From positions 558,001 to 622,000 of the forward strand of contig JAQSWM010000001.1 in NCBI GenBank assembly GCA_029266635.1: 64,000 nt of DNA, read 5' to 3'. The translations under genes and the position numbers were made by a program. The notes beneath the pieces were generated by a model. The model made no database searches and was not told the origin of the DNA. It saw nothing but the letters and a program-made list of their open reading frames with translations. This stretch comes from Sphingobacteriaceae bacterium. GTDB taxonomy: Bacteria; Bacteroidota; Bacteroidia; Sphingobacteriales; Sphingobacteriaceae. Numbering within the stretch: position 1 is the stretch's first letter; each line of letters begins with the position of its first letter. Shown here piece by piece: positions 25,506 through 34,871 of this stretch.

Positions 25506-28500
25506 CTAATATGCTAAATTCGGGCTCAACCAACGCTCGGCTTCTTCAAGAGCCATGTTTTTCCTTCTCGCATAGTCCTCCACCTGATCCTTGGTGATTT
25601 TCCCAAGTCCAAAGTAACGGGATTGTGGATGTGCAAAATAGAAACCGCTCACAGCCGCCGCGGGATGCATCGCGAAATTTTCTGTCAACTCTATGCCTGT
25701 GGTTTTCTCTGCTTCCAACAGATTGAACAGAGTACGCTTTTCCGTATGATCCGGACAAGCAGGATAGCCAGGCGCCGGACGGATACCGTGGTACTTTTCT
25801 TTGATTAATTCTTCGTTGCTCAAAGATTCATCCTGAGCATAGCCCCAGTATTCCTTGCGCACAAGCTCGTGCAGGCGCTCGGCGAAAGCTTCTGCCAAGC
25901 GGTCGGCAAGTGCCTTTGCCATGATGCTGTTGTAATCATCAAAGCTCTTATGGAATTCCGCAACGAGTTCATCACAACCCAGTCCAGCTGTAACGGCAAA
26001 CCCGCCCCAATAATCGTTGATACCAGTTTCTTTCTGAGCCACAAAATCCGCTAAAGCATAATAACGCTCATCTTTAACTTTCTCCGCCTGCTGGCGAAGC
26101 GTGTGAATGGTTGTTAGCACTTGAGTGCGACTGTCGTCTGTGTAAAGTTCAATATCATCGCCAATTGCATTGGCGGGCCAGAAGCCAAACACAGCGTTGG
26201 CCTTAAGGAGTTTTTCGTCTATGATACGTTTCAGAAGAGCCTGTGCATCGTCAAACAACTTTTTAGCCTCAATTCCTACAAACTCATCCTCAAAAATCCT
26301 TGGATAGCTACCGCGAAGCTCCCAGGTATGAAAAAATGGTGTCCAGTCGATGTACGGCACCAAATCCGCCAATGGATAGTCCGTAAGCACTTTTGTGCCG
26401 ATGAATTTTGGAGCGGGCGGGACAGAGCCGTTCAGGTTTATTTGAAATTTATCTCTTCGGGCTTCTTGTATGGTCTTAAAACGTTTGTCGTTTTTCTTAC
26501 TTAAATGTGCCTCGCGGGCTTTGGTATATTCTTGACGGATGCCGTCGATGTAATCCTGCCTATTCTCCTCATTGAGAAGATTAGTGCAAACGCCAACGCT
26601 TCTTGAAGCATCTAAAACGTGAACCGTTGCACCCGAATAATTCGGCGCTACTTTTACCGCAGCGTGTATCCGCGAGGTTGTAGCGCCGCCAATGAGCAAT
26701 GGGATTTTCATTCCTTCACGCTCCATTTCCTTGGCGAAATGCACCATCTCATCTAGCGAAGGCGTGATCAATCCGCTTAGACCGATAATATCGACGTTGT
26801 GTTTTCTAGCTTCTTCGAGGATCTTTTGAGCAGGAACCATTACGCCAAGGTCGATCACCTCGAAGTTGTTGCAGGCTAAAACAACACCTACAATGTTTTT
26901 GCCGATGTCATGTACATCACCTTTAACAGTTGCCATTAATATCTTTCCAGCGTTCTTCCTTCCGGCTCCGTCGCCTTCGCCCGAATCAATAACCCGCTGT
27001 TTTTCGAGTTCAATGAACGGAAGCAAGTAAGCAACCGCTTTTTTCATCACGCGGGCAGACTTCACCACCTGGGGCAGGAACATCTTACCGGCGCCAAACA
27101 GATCGCCAACGATATTCATCCCGTCCATCAGCGGACCTTCAATTACCTCCAACGGCTTGGCATATTGCTGACGGGCTTCTTCCACATCCTCATCCAGATA
27201 CTCGATAATGCCTTTCACAAGAGCATGCGAAAGCCTTTCCTGCACTGTACCTTTGCGCCATTCTTCATCACGAACCACCTCTTTGCCTTTGCTTTTTACA
27301 GTTTCCGCAAAGTCCACAAGGCGCTCGGTTGCATCAGCACGACGATTCAACAGCACATCTTCAACCCGTTCCAGCAAGTCTTTCGGGATTTCATTATAAA
27401 CCTCAAGCATCCCCGCGTTCACAATACCCATGTCTAATCCCGCCTGAATTGCGTGGTACAGAAAAGCCGAGTGCATTGCCTCCCGAACGGTGTTATTTCC
27501 GCGGAAAGAAAAAGATATATTACTTACGCCACCGCTCACTTTTGCAAGCGGCAGGTTTTCTTTGATCCACTTTGTTGCCTTAATAAAGTCAACCGCATAG
27601 TTGTTGTGCTCTTCTAAACCAGTCGCAACAGTGAGGATGTTAGGGTCGAAAATGATGTCCTGAGCAGCAAAGCCCACTTCATTCACGAGGATGTCGTACG
27701 AACGTTTACAGATTTCGATCCGTCTTTCATACGAATCTGCCTGTCCCTGCTCATCAAAAGCCATCACTACAACCGCAGCACCATATTGCTTTATCTTTCT
27801 GGCGTACTCCTTAAAGTTTTCTTCGCCTTCTTTGAGCGATATAGAGTTAACCACACTTTTGCCCTGCAGGCATTTCAGTCCGGTTTCAATAACACTCCAT
27901 TTTGAAGAGTCAACCATTATAGGAAGCTTCGCAATGTCTGGCTCAGAAGCGATCAGGTTAAGAAACTTGGTCATTGATGCTTCCGAATCAAGCATCCCCT
28001 CATCCATATTCACATCAATGATCTGAGCGCCGCCTTCTACCTGCTGGCGTGCAACGGTCAGCGCCTCCTCAAAGTTTCCGCCTAAAATCAGCTTAGAGAA
28101 CTTTGGAGAGCCGGTTACGTTCGTGCGCTCGCCAATGTTTACGAAGTTTGTTTCGGGAGTTAATGTGATAGGCTCTAATCCGCTCAGGCGGAGATAAGGC
28201 TCGGGCACAGGCACCGCTCGGGGCGGATGATTGGCAGCCTTTTCGGCGATACATTTAATGTGTTCAGGCGTGGTACCGCAGCAGCCGCCCACAATATTTA
28301 CAAAGCCGTTTTCGATGAAGTCTTCTACGTAATGCGCCGTTTCGTGAGGTACTTCGTCATAGGCACCAAATTCGTTCGGCAAACCAGCGTTGGGATATGC
28401 GGAGATAAAACATCCTGCTTTCTGGGAAAGCTCTTCGATGTGCGGGCGCATTTCTCTTGCACCAAGGGCACAGTTCAATCCGATGCTGAGAATATCTGCG

Positions 28501-29195
28501 TGGCTTACTGAATTTAAAAAAGCTTCTACGGTTTGCCCCGAAAGCGTGCGTCCGCTGGCATCTGTGATTGTGCCGGAGATCATGATCTCAATCTTACGCC
28601 CGATTTCGTTTTCGTAGTTTTTAGCTGCGAAAAGTCCGGCTTTAGTGATCAGTGTATCCGTGATAGTTTCGAATAACAACACGTCAACTCCGCCATCTAT
28701 CAAGCCTTTAATCTGCTCGTAAAAAGCTTCAACAAGCTCGTCAAATGCAACTGCCCGGTAGCCCGGGTCATTCACATCCGGCGACATAGAAGCCATTTTC
28801 GTGGTTGGGCCTAAAGCGCCAGCCACAAAGCGTGGCTTATCAGGGTTGCGTTTTGTATATTCATCAGCAATTTCTCTCGCGATCCTCGCACCTTCATAGC
28901 TCATCTCATACGAAAGATCCTCCATCTGGTAATCAGCCATGGAAATACGCTGGGTGCTGAAAGTGTTTGTTTCGATTATGTCTGCTCCAGCATCCAGGTA
29001 TTCGGCGTGGATAGCCTTGATCACATCTGGGCGTGTGATATTTAGAAGGTCGTTGTTGCCTTTAACATCACATGGGTGGTTTTTGAAGCGTTCGCCACGA
29101 AAATCAGCTTCGGTGAGCTGATACCGCTGAATCATGGTGCCCATTGCACCGTCTATCACTAAAATACGCTTTTGTAATTCTTCTCTGATGCTCAT
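25506..29195 (-). CDS. metH: Cobalamin-dependent methionine synthase
   Basis: 1229 residues, full length with all four modules. A homocysteine-binding barrel (about 1-325) has zinc ligands in GLNCALG and GGCCGTTP. A pterin-binding domain (about 345-610) contains [13 protein letters not shown]. The cobalamin-binding domain has axial His762 in DVHDIG, and the C-terminal activation domain (about 900-1229) contains [15 protein letters not shown], the SAM-binding region used for reductive reactivation. It transfers a methyl group from methyl-THF to homocysteine, so needs B12. It is led by a SAM-I riboswitch about 130 bases upstream and followed by metF. Confidence 0.98.
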   Translation of the reverse strand: MSIREELQKRILVIDGAMGTMIQRYQLTEADFRGERFKNHPCDVKGNNDLLNITRPDVIKAIHAEYLDAGADIIETNTFSTQRISMADYQMEDLSYEMSYEGARIAREIADEYTKRNPDKPRFVAGALGPTTKMASMSPDVNDPGYRAVAFDELVEAFYEQIKGLIDGGVDVLLFETITDTLITKAGLFAAKNYENEIGRKIEIMISGTITDASGRTLSGQTVEAFLNSVSHADILSIGLNCALGAREMRPHIEELSQKAGCFISAYPNAGLPNEFGAYDEVPHETAHYVEDFIENGFVNIVGGCCGTTPEHIKCIAEKAANHPPRAVPVPEPYLRLSGLEPITLTPETNFVNIGERTNVTGSPKFSKLILGGNFEEALTVARQQVEGGAQIIDVNMDEGMLDSEASMTKFLNLIASEPDIAKLPIMVDSSKWSVIETGLKCLQGKSVVNSISLKEGEENFKEYARKIKQYGAAVVVMAFDEQGQADSYERRIEICKRSYDILVNEVGFAAQDIIFDPNILTVATGLEEHNNYAVDFIKATKWIKENLPLAKVSGGVSNISFSFRGNNTVREAMHSAFLYHAIQAGLDMGIVNAGMLEVYNEIPKDLLERVEDVLLNRRADATERLVDFAETVKSKGKEVVRDEEWRKGTVQERLSHALVKGIIEYLDEDVEEARQQYAKPLEVIEGPLMDGMNIVGDLFGAGKMFLPQVVKSARVMKKAVAYLLPFIELEKQRVIDSGEGDGAGRKNAGKILMATVKGDVHDIGKNIVGVVLACNNFEVIDLGVMVPAQKILEEARKHNVDIIGLSGLITPSLDEMVHFAKEMEREGMKIPLLIGGATTSRIHAAVKVAPNYSGATVHVLDASRSVGVCTNLLNEENRQDYIDGIRQEYTKAREAHLSKKNDKRFKTIQEARRDKFQINLNGSVPPAPKFIGTKVLTDYPLADLVPYIDWTPFFHTWELRGSYPRIFEDEFVGIEAKKLFDDAQALLKRIIDEKLLKANAVFGFWPANAIGDDIELYTDDSRTQVLTTIHTLRQQAEKVKDERYYALADFVAQKETGINDYWGGFAVTAGLGCDELVAEFHKSFDDYNSIMAKALADRLAEAFAERLHELVRKEYWGYAQDESLSNEELIKEKYHGIRPAPGYPACPDHTEKRTLFNLLEAEKTTGIELTENFAMHPAAAVSGFYFAHPQSRYFGLGKITKDQVEDYARRKNMALEEAERWLSPNLAY

Positions 29196-29223
29196 ATTTC
29201 CTTAATACCAGAACTTAGATGTG

Positions 29224-29284
29224 AGATATGAGAAAGGCACAGCAAAGCAGGCTCATATCTATTGTCTCAAATCTACTGTCTCAA
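29224..29284 (-). repeat. Inverted and tandem repeats in the metH leader
   Basis: AGATATGAG (29224-29232) and CTCATATCT (29252-29260) form a perfect 9-base inverted repeat with a 19-base loop. Directly beside it, ATCTATTGTCTCAA (29257-29270) is followed by ATCTACTGTCTCAA (29271-29284), two 14-base tandem copies differing at one base. These sit between the riboswitch aptamer and metH and may belong to a small intergenic repeat family. Confidence 0.6.
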
Positions 29285-29324
29285 AAAGCTTATCTCGGAA
29301 AGGCCGCAGGAGTACTGACTTTCA

Positions 29325-29421
29325 CTTATCTTTTCCGCAACTAGCGGATAGAATGTAGCACCTTGTAAGCACAGGTTGCTAAGACTTCGCAGGGTCTAAT
29401 CCCTCCGTCTTTCTCAATAAG
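29325..29421 (-). promoter_or_regulatory. SAM-I (S-box) riboswitch upstream of metH-metF
   Basis: Read on the minus strand, the element opens with CTTATTGAGAAAGACGGAGG and closes with GATAAG, giving the P1 helix. In between lie the S-box hallmarks GGAGGGA, GACCC, the TGCGAAGTC segment, AGCAACCTG and AAGGTGCTAC. S-box RNAs bind S-adenosylmethionine and usually turn off methionine genes. It precedes metH by about 130 bases, in the right orientation. The expression platform is less clear: no strong terminator with a T-run is obvious, so control may act on translation or through the downstream repeat hairpin. Confidence 0.93.
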
Positions 29422-29483
29422 CAGCGCAAAGATGCGAAATTAAGAGGAGAAGTGCAAACGGGAGCGACAACACGAATTAGCAC

Positions 29484-29520
29484 AAAAAAAGGGAGAAATC
29501 CTTTTAAAGATCCCCCCTTT
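29484..29520 (-). terminator. Terminator of the Bax-inhibitor-like gene
   Basis: On the minus strand, AAAGGGGGGATC pairs (with small bulges) with GATTTCTCCCTTT, followed by a run of T. It lies about 20 bases past the stop codon of the gene at 29539-30270. Confidence 0.65.
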
Positions 29521-29538
29521 CTGAGAACAACAATTAAA

Positions 29539-30270
29539 TTATTTTCTGCTTCCGAATAGACGAAGCAGCATCAGGAACATATTGATAAAATCAAGATAAA
29601 GCCTTAAAGCTCCCATTACCGCCATCTTTTGCAGCGGAGCTTCTCCATACTCTTCGCCGGAGCCAATGCGCTTTAATTTCTGAACATCGTAAGCAGTTAA
29701 GCCTACAAATACCGCAACTCCCACAAAGCTGATGATGTAATCTAATTGGCCACTGCCGAGGAACATATTGATAACCGAGGCAATTATTATTCCGACCAGG
29801 AACATCATTAAGATTGAGCCAAAATTTGTGAGATCAACGTTTGTGCGATAGCCCGCAACTGCCATTACGCCAAAAAGTGCGCTGGCCGACAGAAAGCAAG
29901 TAAACACAGACGACGCTGTATAAATTAACATGATAAAGCTCAAGCTCATGCCGGTCACCGCCGAATACGCTACAAAAATAATTGCCAGTGCCGAATAGGA
30001 TAATTTATTAAAGCCGAATGACATAGTTAACACAAAAATCAACGGTGCAATCATTGTAACTGTCCCGAGGGTAGTTGGCTGGAGCGTTTCAGGATTCCGC
30101 AACATTGCTAACAACTCATTGTTCTGTGAAAACAGATACGCAAAAGTTGCGGATAAGCCCAGCGCTACGAACATCCAAAGAAAAACACTTCCCATGAATT
30201 TCTTGGTGTTGCTTGCCTCATCGTCTAATTGAATGACGTTTTTGTAAGAATTATCAAAATTAGTCTCCAT
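29539..30270 (-). CDS. Bax inhibitor-1 / YccA family membrane protein
   Basis: 243 residues with seven hydrophobic segments. The family signature is visible: KFMGSVFLWMFVALGLSAT near residue 24, AVTGMSLSFIMLIYT near 104, and TAYDVQKLKRIGSGEEYGE near 187, whose Asp belongs to the pH-sensitive di-aspartyl switch in this family. Relatives leak calcium or interact with the FtsH protease. The gene is followed by its own terminator. Upstream, the intergenic space holds the relic of a duplicated gene end (30312-30380). Confidence 0.9.
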   Translation of the reverse strand: METNFDNSYKNVIQLDDEASNTKKFMGSVFLWMFVALGLSATFAYLFSQNNELLAMLRNPETLQPTTLGTVTMIAPLIFVLTMSFGFNKLSYSALAIIFVAYSAVTGMSLSFIMLIYTASSVFTCFLSASALFGVMAVAGYRTNVDLTNFGSILMMFLVGIIIASVINMFLGSGQLDYIISFVGVAVFVGLTAYDVQKLKRIGSGEEYGEAPLQKMAVMGALRLYLDFINMFLMLLRLFGSRK

Positions 30271-30311
30271 ATAAATTAGTTTTAGGTTCTGAATAAAAAA
30301 TAAATATATAA

Positions 30312-30380
30312 TTAACTAAGCCGCTTTACAAGTTGTTTTTCCACTTTTTTGAATAGTTGGATCGGCTTGAGTTTTCGCCA
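30312..30380 (-). pseudogene. Relic: last 23 codons of a lost paralogue of the 188-residue gene
   Basis: In frame on the minus strand this stretch encodes 22 residues plus stop that match the C terminus of the intact gene at 31417-31983 at 20 of 22 positions (the differences are Asn to Lys and Glu to Lys). Of 69 bases 55 are identical, and most of the 14 changes are silent. Upstream of 30380 the match quickly decays with indels. It therefore looks like the end of a formerly functional second copy that has been deleted or overwritten. Confidence 0.75.
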
Positions 30381-30515
30381 AACACAGTATCATTGAATGA
30401 CAGTGACTGACAAATGTTGACAAGATTATGATTCAATCTACGTACGTTTTTTGATCAGAGTAACCGGTAGTCAAAGGAGTTATGAAGTAGGGTGTGAATT
30501 GCCTGTAAACCATTA

Positions 30516-31415
30516 TCAACTAAAAACATCAACATCTATATTGATCAAAAAATTTGCCGGGTTAGGAGAGCCTGTATCAAACGGCGTCCATCGATAATTA
30601 TATCCAGCCTTTGATTTAATCCATGAGTAGCTTTTGCTCATGGATTCTTTAAAACCAATTCCCGGCAAATTTAAATTATTCCAATACGTTGGGGTAATCC
30701 CTGGCTTAAGCTTTCCTTCGGCTAAGTATTGTTCCTTAGGTAGTGTTTCCATTGCAACAAACAAACCATCATCTTCAAAAACTAAATTATATTTGCTCAA
30801 ATCTACTGTGAACCAACTGTTATTTTTGTCAGCATGTACAAGGATATTTTGGTTGAGTAAATCTTCTCCCGGCATGTTGCTGCTTGGATCTTTTTTATAA
30901 ATTCTTATCCTAAAAAGACCGCGATAGTCGCCTCCAGGGGGTTGTTTAATAAAAAAACTGGCTGATTTAATGTACCCAGTGATTTTCATTGTATTCTCAA
31001 TGAAAAGGGCATATTGCACGTTAGGCCTTGTATGAAAAGATCCTACTAAATTCCGGCTCAAGTTTCCTAGTTTTAAGCTTTTCAGCACTCCATTTGATTG
31101 GTCTATGGCTACCTCTTTTAGTTCGATGAACAATCTCTTGAGTATAACTTTATTAACATCTCTCAATTCTTTATAAGTTACCTTCTTAGAAACAAAGCCA
31201 CCACAAGAAAACAACAAACTATCAGTTAAATTTTCAGGCTTGGCCAATTGAAATTTCCCTTGCAAATCCGAAAACCCTACTACAATATTATTAATGCTTA
31301 TAGTTGCATAGGATACAGGAATAGTATTTTCGGAAATTACATATCCTTCAATAACCTGCGATTTGGCTACCGAAATATGCAAGAAGCACACAAAAAAAAA
31401 TAATAATTTTCTCAT
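30516..31415 (-). CDS. Secreted protein with carboxypeptidase-regulatory-like domain, unknown function
   Basis: 299 residues. A signal peptide ends near AKSQ (residue 20). Residues about 22-95 are a carboxypeptidase-regulatory-like beta-sandwich (VIEGYVISENTIPVSYATI), the same kind of domain found at the N terminus of TonB receptors, but here no plug or barrel follows. Residues 100-299 are beta-rich without a motif I recognise. The gene is AT-rich compared with its surroundings. It starts 1 base after the stop of the 188-residue gene, and a relic of that gene's end lies beyond its own 3' end, so it sits between two copies of the same sequence. Confidence 0.6.
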   Translation of the reverse strand: MRKLLFFFVCFLHISVAKSQVIEGYVISENTIPVSYATISINNIVVGFSDLQGKFQLAKPENLTDSLLFSCGGFVSKKVTYKELRDVNKVILKRLFIELKEVAIDQSNGVLKSLKLGNLSRNLVGSFHTRPNVQYALFIENTMKITGYIKSASFFIKQPPGGDYRGLFRIRIYKKDPSSNMPGEDLLNQNILVHADKNNSWFTVDLSKYNLVFEDDGLFVAMETLPKEQYLAEGKLKPGITPTYWNNLNLPGIGFKESMSKSYSWIKSKAGYNYRWTPFDTGSPNPANFLINIDVDVFS

Positions 31416-31416
31416 A

Positions 31417-31983
31417 TTAACTTAACCTTTTTACAAGTTGCTCCTCTACTTTCTTGAATAACTGTATAGGCTTGAGATTTCGCCAGATTGTCTCGTCCAA
31501 TTGCCCACCAAAATTTATGTAGTAATCAATATTGTTGCCTTTAAACTCGTCAATCACATGTTCGCGGAAGTTGATGCCCGCAATCCAGCCATCCTCCACA
31601 TCCTGAAACCACTCCTCATAATAACAATCATCCGAGGAATGAAAGTTAAGCACGTTCTCTCCTATTAAAATAAACTTCGTGATGCCTTCATCAATCATCA
31701 GCTCAATTATCTCGCGTTTAAGCAGCATAATGTCGTTGTTAATAGCGTCATTCCACTCGCCGATAAATTCAATGATTGAATAGCGTCGGTCATAATCGGC
31801 AAACAACACTTTCATGTAAAGCGTGTTGGAGCCAAAAGAATCCCATTGAGGATGAATGTAGTAGTTATAAACCTGCTTATCGAATTGAAATTCGCTGTAT
31901 TGGGTTTCGTAGAATGGAGATCGCTGGTCTTCTGCTGCGATATAATCATCACGCCAGCGGTAATATGGTTCAATTTCGTGCAT
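31417..31983 (-). CDS. Conserved hypothetical protein, 188 residues
   Basis: An acidic, aromatic-rich soluble protein with no signal peptide or membrane segment. Visible landmarks are YYRWRDDYIAAEDQRSPFYE at the N terminus, FIGEWNDAINNDIMLLKREI in the middle, and a C-terminal WRNLKPIQLFKKVEEQLVKR helix. I do not recognise the family. The paralogue relic at 30312-30380 shows mainly silent differences in its C-terminal helix, so that helix was under selection. The start ATG fits the first conserved-looking residues. It is followed by the secreted-protein gene with 1 base between them. Confidence 0.65.
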   Translation of the reverse strand: MHEIEPYYRWRDDYIAAEDQRSPFYETQYSEFQFDKQVYNYYIHPQWDSFGSNTLYMKVLFADYDRRYSIIEFIGEWNDAINNDIMLLKREIIELMIDEGITKFILIGENVLNFHSSDDCYYEEWFQDVEDGWIAGINFREHVIDEFKGNNIDYYINFGGQLDETIWRNLKPIQLFKKVEEQLVKRLS

Positions 31984-32047
31984 TTATTGCAAATTTTGTC
32001 GGCTTATGGATTGCAATAAACACTGATTAGAAGTGGCTATCTGCACT

Positions 32048-32869
32048 TCAATCCATCTGCACACCTTTATAATTCTCTACAGCCTTGCGTACGCTACCGT
32101 ATTGGTCGAGCAGCTTTTGGGCAGACTCTGCATCAAGCCCTGTGGCTTTAACAACCATATCAACGGCACGCCCCACCAATTTATGATTGGTAAGCTGCAT
32201 GTCGAACATTTTATTTCCTTTCACTCTGCCAAGCTGAATCATCACAGCCGTGCTCACCATGTTCAGCACCAGTTTTTGAGCAGTTCCAGATTTCATTCTT
32301 GTAGAACCGGTCACAAACTCGGGGCCAACCACCACCTCCACCGGGAACTGAGCCTGAGCCGCCACGGGGCTGCCTTCGTTGCATACAATACAGCCCGTCA
32401 CCAATCCCATTTCGTTTGCTTTTTTCAGCCCACCGATTACGTAGGGTGTTGTGCCCGAAGCAGCAAGCCCAACCAATACATCTTTCTTAGTAATATCATA
32501 CTCCTGCAAGTCCGCCCACGCCTGTTCCTCATCGTCTTCCGCAAATTCAACCGCTCTGCGTATCGCAGTATCGCCGCCGGCAATAATCCCGATTACCCAA
32601 TCAAACGGGACACCGTATGTGGGTGGGCATTCTGACGCATCAACCACTCCGAGGCGGCCGCTTGTCCCCGCTCCAATATAAAAAAGCCGCCCGCCAGCTT
32701 TCATCTTCTTTACAACAGCCTCGGCCAATTTCTTTATAGCGGGAATGGACTTTTCTACCGCAAATGCAACCGTCTTATCCTCGTTATTTATGCCTCTGAG
32801 CAGTTCGTCCAGGGACATTTGCTCCAAATTATCGTATGCCGAATCCTGCTCTGTAGTTCTCTTCATCAT
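32048..32869 (-). CDS. murQ: N-acetylmuramic acid 6-phosphate etherase
   Basis: 273 residues from the ATG at 32869. Cleaves the lactyl ether of MurNAc-6-phosphate to GlcNAc-6-phosphate in peptidoglycan recycling. The SIS-fold motifs are clear: FYIGAGTSGRLGVVDASECPP in two halves, the catalytic Glu in VEFAEDDEEQAW, GLAASGTTPYV, and GPEFVTGSTRMKSGTAQK. The frame is open ten codons further (to 32899), but family proteins begin near MKRTTEQDS, so I chose the internal start; 32866 is equally possible. It is divergent from the S41 protease gene. No kinase or transporter for MurNAc is adjacent. Confidence 0.95.
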   Translation of the reverse strand: MMKRTTEQDSAYDNLEQMSLDELLRGINNEDKTVAFAVEKSIPAIKKLAEAVVKKMKAGGRLFYIGAGTSGRLGVVDASECPPTYGVPFDWVIGIIAGGDTAIRRAVEFAEDDEEQAWADLQEYDITKKDVLVGLAASGTTPYVIGGLKKANEMGLVTGCIVCNEGSPVAAQAQFPVEVVVGPEFVTGSTRMKSGTAQKLVLNMVSTAVMIQLGRVKGNKMFDMQLTNHKLVGRAVDMVVKATGLDAESAQKLLDQYGSVRKAVENYKGVQMD

Positions 32870-32999
32870 TAAAAATTTCCCTTCGTGTAAAATTGGCAAT
32901 AATCTTTTATTCTGAAACTATGTTAATTGTAAAATATATTACGTTAACACTTGTAAAAACCGCATCAAAACCAAAGCGTTTAATTATTTTAGCGGTGGA

Positions 33000-34646
33000 A
33001 TGAAGATGCGGACGCGTACCCGGAAAAACCTTATTGTTGCTGCCTGTTATGCCGGTGTTTTTACACTGGGAATGTTTTTTGGACCAAAGTTTTCTAAGGA
33101 GAACGCCTCTACCAAAAACGGATCCTTTTTAACTTCTGATGAACAGGCGGAGAAGGTAAACAAGGTTTTACAAATTATAAGTGATAAATATGTTGACCCG
33201 ATAAAGGTTGACAGCCTCCAAAACCTGGCGATCCAGGATATCCTGAAAAAACTTGATCCGCACTCTGCTTACCTGCCGCCCGCAGATGCCCAAATTATGC
33301 ATGACGATTTGGAAGGGAACTATAATGGGATCGGCATTGAATATTATCTCCTGAAGGATACCCTTGTTGTAACAAGCGTAACGCCCACCGGACCGGCGGA
33401 TAAAGCCGGCTTGAAACGCGGCGATGCTGTTTTGAAGATCAACGGTCAGAATATCGCAGGTGCCGGTATCACAAACCGAAAAATAGTAGAACTCATCCGC
33501 GGAACAAGGGGAAGCAAGCTGCAGTTATTCGCAAAAAGAGGCGGAGATCTAAAAACTTTTGACGTTGTACGCGATAAAATTACAGTTAGCAGCATAGACG
33601 TTGCTTATATGCTTAATCCGCAGACCGGCTATATTAAGATCAGCAAGTTTGGCGGCAAGACAGATGAGGATTTTATTGCTTCGCTTACCAGCTTACAGCA
33701 CAAAGGCATGAAGAACCTCGTGCTTGATCTTCGGAATAATGGCGGAGGTTACCTGAATGCTGCAACTGCACTTGCTGATCAGTTCCTGCCTGATAAAAAG
33801 TTAATAGTGTACACTGAAGGCAAACACGAGCCTCGCACCGACTACCTTGCCACAGCGGACGGACAGTTTGAGCATGGCGGCTTGGTCGTGTTGATAGATG
33901 AAAACACCGCATCGGCGAGCGAGATTTTGGTGGGTGCGATTCAGGATTTGGAGCGTGGGACGGTAATCGGCAGGCGCTCTTTCGGGAAAGGACTGGTGCA
34001 GGAGCAGTTTGACTTTGGCGATGGCTCTGCCATGAACCTTACAATAGCCCGCTATTTCACACCGCTTGGCCGCTCAATTCAGCGTTCTTACAAGCATGGA
34101 TCTGACGCGTACTTTCAGGAAGTCGGCAACCGGTTCAAAGACGGCGAAGTGAATAACAGCACCGGCAAATATGCAGACAGCCTTTATAATAAGGAGAAAG
34201 TATTTAAGACTGTATCTGGAAAGGTGATGTACGGCGGCGGTGGCATCATGCCCGATATCTACGTCCCTATTGACACCACTGGTAACACTGGCTTCTATTA
34301 CGAACTTTCGGGAAAAGGCGTTTTGAATGACTTTGTTTTTTCAAGCTTACTGAAAAACATGACCTTACCAAAATCGCTTAATAGTTTAGTTAAGAACTTC
34401 AGGCTAAGCGACGAACAATATGGCTCATTGTTAGCTATTGCCAAAGGAAGGAACATTAAAGTGACTGATGGTGAAGCACTTAATAGCCGCTCTGTAATAG
34501 ATACCGAATTGAAGGCCCTGATAGCCCGTTATTATTACGGTGATGAGGGATATTACCGCGTGATAAACAGCAATGACAAAGCTCTCGCAAAATCACTACA
34601 GGTTTTTGATGCAGAGAAGAGCGCCGGGCTTATCTCAAAAAAGTAA
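33000..34646 (+). CDS. C-terminal processing protease, S41 family
   Basis: 548 residues. An N-terminal hydrophobic segment (about 12-27) acts as signal or anchor to the periplasm. A PDZ domain spans about residues 95-175 (GIGIEYYLLKD, GPADKAGLKRGDAVLKING). The catalytic Ser/Lys dyad is Ser305 in TASASE and Lys330 in FGKG, 25 residues apart as in Tsp/Prc. These enzymes process or degrade periplasmic proteins by recognising C termini. The C-terminal 150 residues are an extra domain usual in Bacteroidota members. A near-match -7 element (TATTTTAG) lies just upstream. Confidence 0.95.
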   Translation: MKMRTRTRKNLIVAACYAGVFTLGMFFGPKFSKENASTKNGSFLTSDEQAEKVNKVLQIISDKYVDPIKVDSLQNLAIQDILKKLDPHSAYLPPADAQIMHDDLEGNYNGIGIEYYLLKDTLVVTSVTPTGPADKAGLKRGDAVLKINGQNIAGAGITNRKIVELIRGTRGSKLQLFAKRGGDLKTFDVVRDKITVSSIDVAYMLNPQTGYIKISKFGGKTDEDFIASLTSLQHKGMKNLVLDLRNNGGGYLNAATALADQFLPDKKLIVYTEGKHEPRTDYLATADGQFEHGGLVVLIDENTASASEILVGAIQDLERGTVIGRRSFGKGLVQEQFDFGDGSAMNLTIARYFTPLGRSIQRSYKHGSDAYFQEVGNRFKDGEVNNSTGKYADSLYNKEKVFKTVSGKVMYGGGGIMPDIYVPIDTTGNTGFYYELSGKGVLNDFVFSSLLKNMTLPKSLNSLVKNFRLSDEQYGSLLAIAKGRNIKVTDGEALNSRSVIDTELKALIARYYYGDEGYYRVINSNDKALAKSLQVFDAEKSAGLISKK

Positions 34647-34654
34647 GTTGTCCG

Positions 34655-34858
34655 TTACTTTGCCGAGTCCAACTCCGCAGCACCAGCAGCTTTAACCGAA
34701 TCCACACCCAGCGTATCCGTTGCTGCAGCATTAAGCATAGAATCCGCGGCACGTTCCGCAGCTATAGAATCAGCTTTTTCTTTCTCTCTTTCTGATTGTC
34801 CGCTGTTGCAGGCTGCAAAGCTTAGGCATGCAACAACTATTAATAAGGCTTTCTTCAT
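34655..34858 (-). CDS. Small lipoprotein
   Basis: 67 residues. The start MKKALLIVVACLSFAAC gives a type II signal peptide with lipobox FAAC (Cys17), so the mature protein is lipid-anchored. The rest is Ala, Asp, Ser and Glu-rich and probably unstructured (EREKEKADSIAAERAADSML). No family is recognised. The longer open frame to 34996 overlaps der and is not used. It follows der by 13 bases on the same strand and likely shares its transcript, but no shared function is implied. Confidence 0.7.
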   Translation of the reverse strand: MKKALLIVVACLSFAACNSGQSEREKEKADSIAAERAADSMLNAAATDTLGVDSVKAAGAAELDSAK

Positions 34859-34871
34859 ATAATAGGTATTA

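Noticed and set aside
29196-29480. Cobalamin riboswitch ahead of metH
   Set aside because: metH enzymes are sometimes linked to B12 switches, but the sequence has the S-box pattern and lacks the B12-box.
31417-31983. Calling the 188-residue protein a known immunity or toxin protein from its acidic character
   Set aside because: No motif supports it; composition alone is not evidence.
32033-32635. 200-codon open frame antisense to murQ
   Set aside because: Shadow frame; rich in His, Ser and Cys without a recognisable fold.
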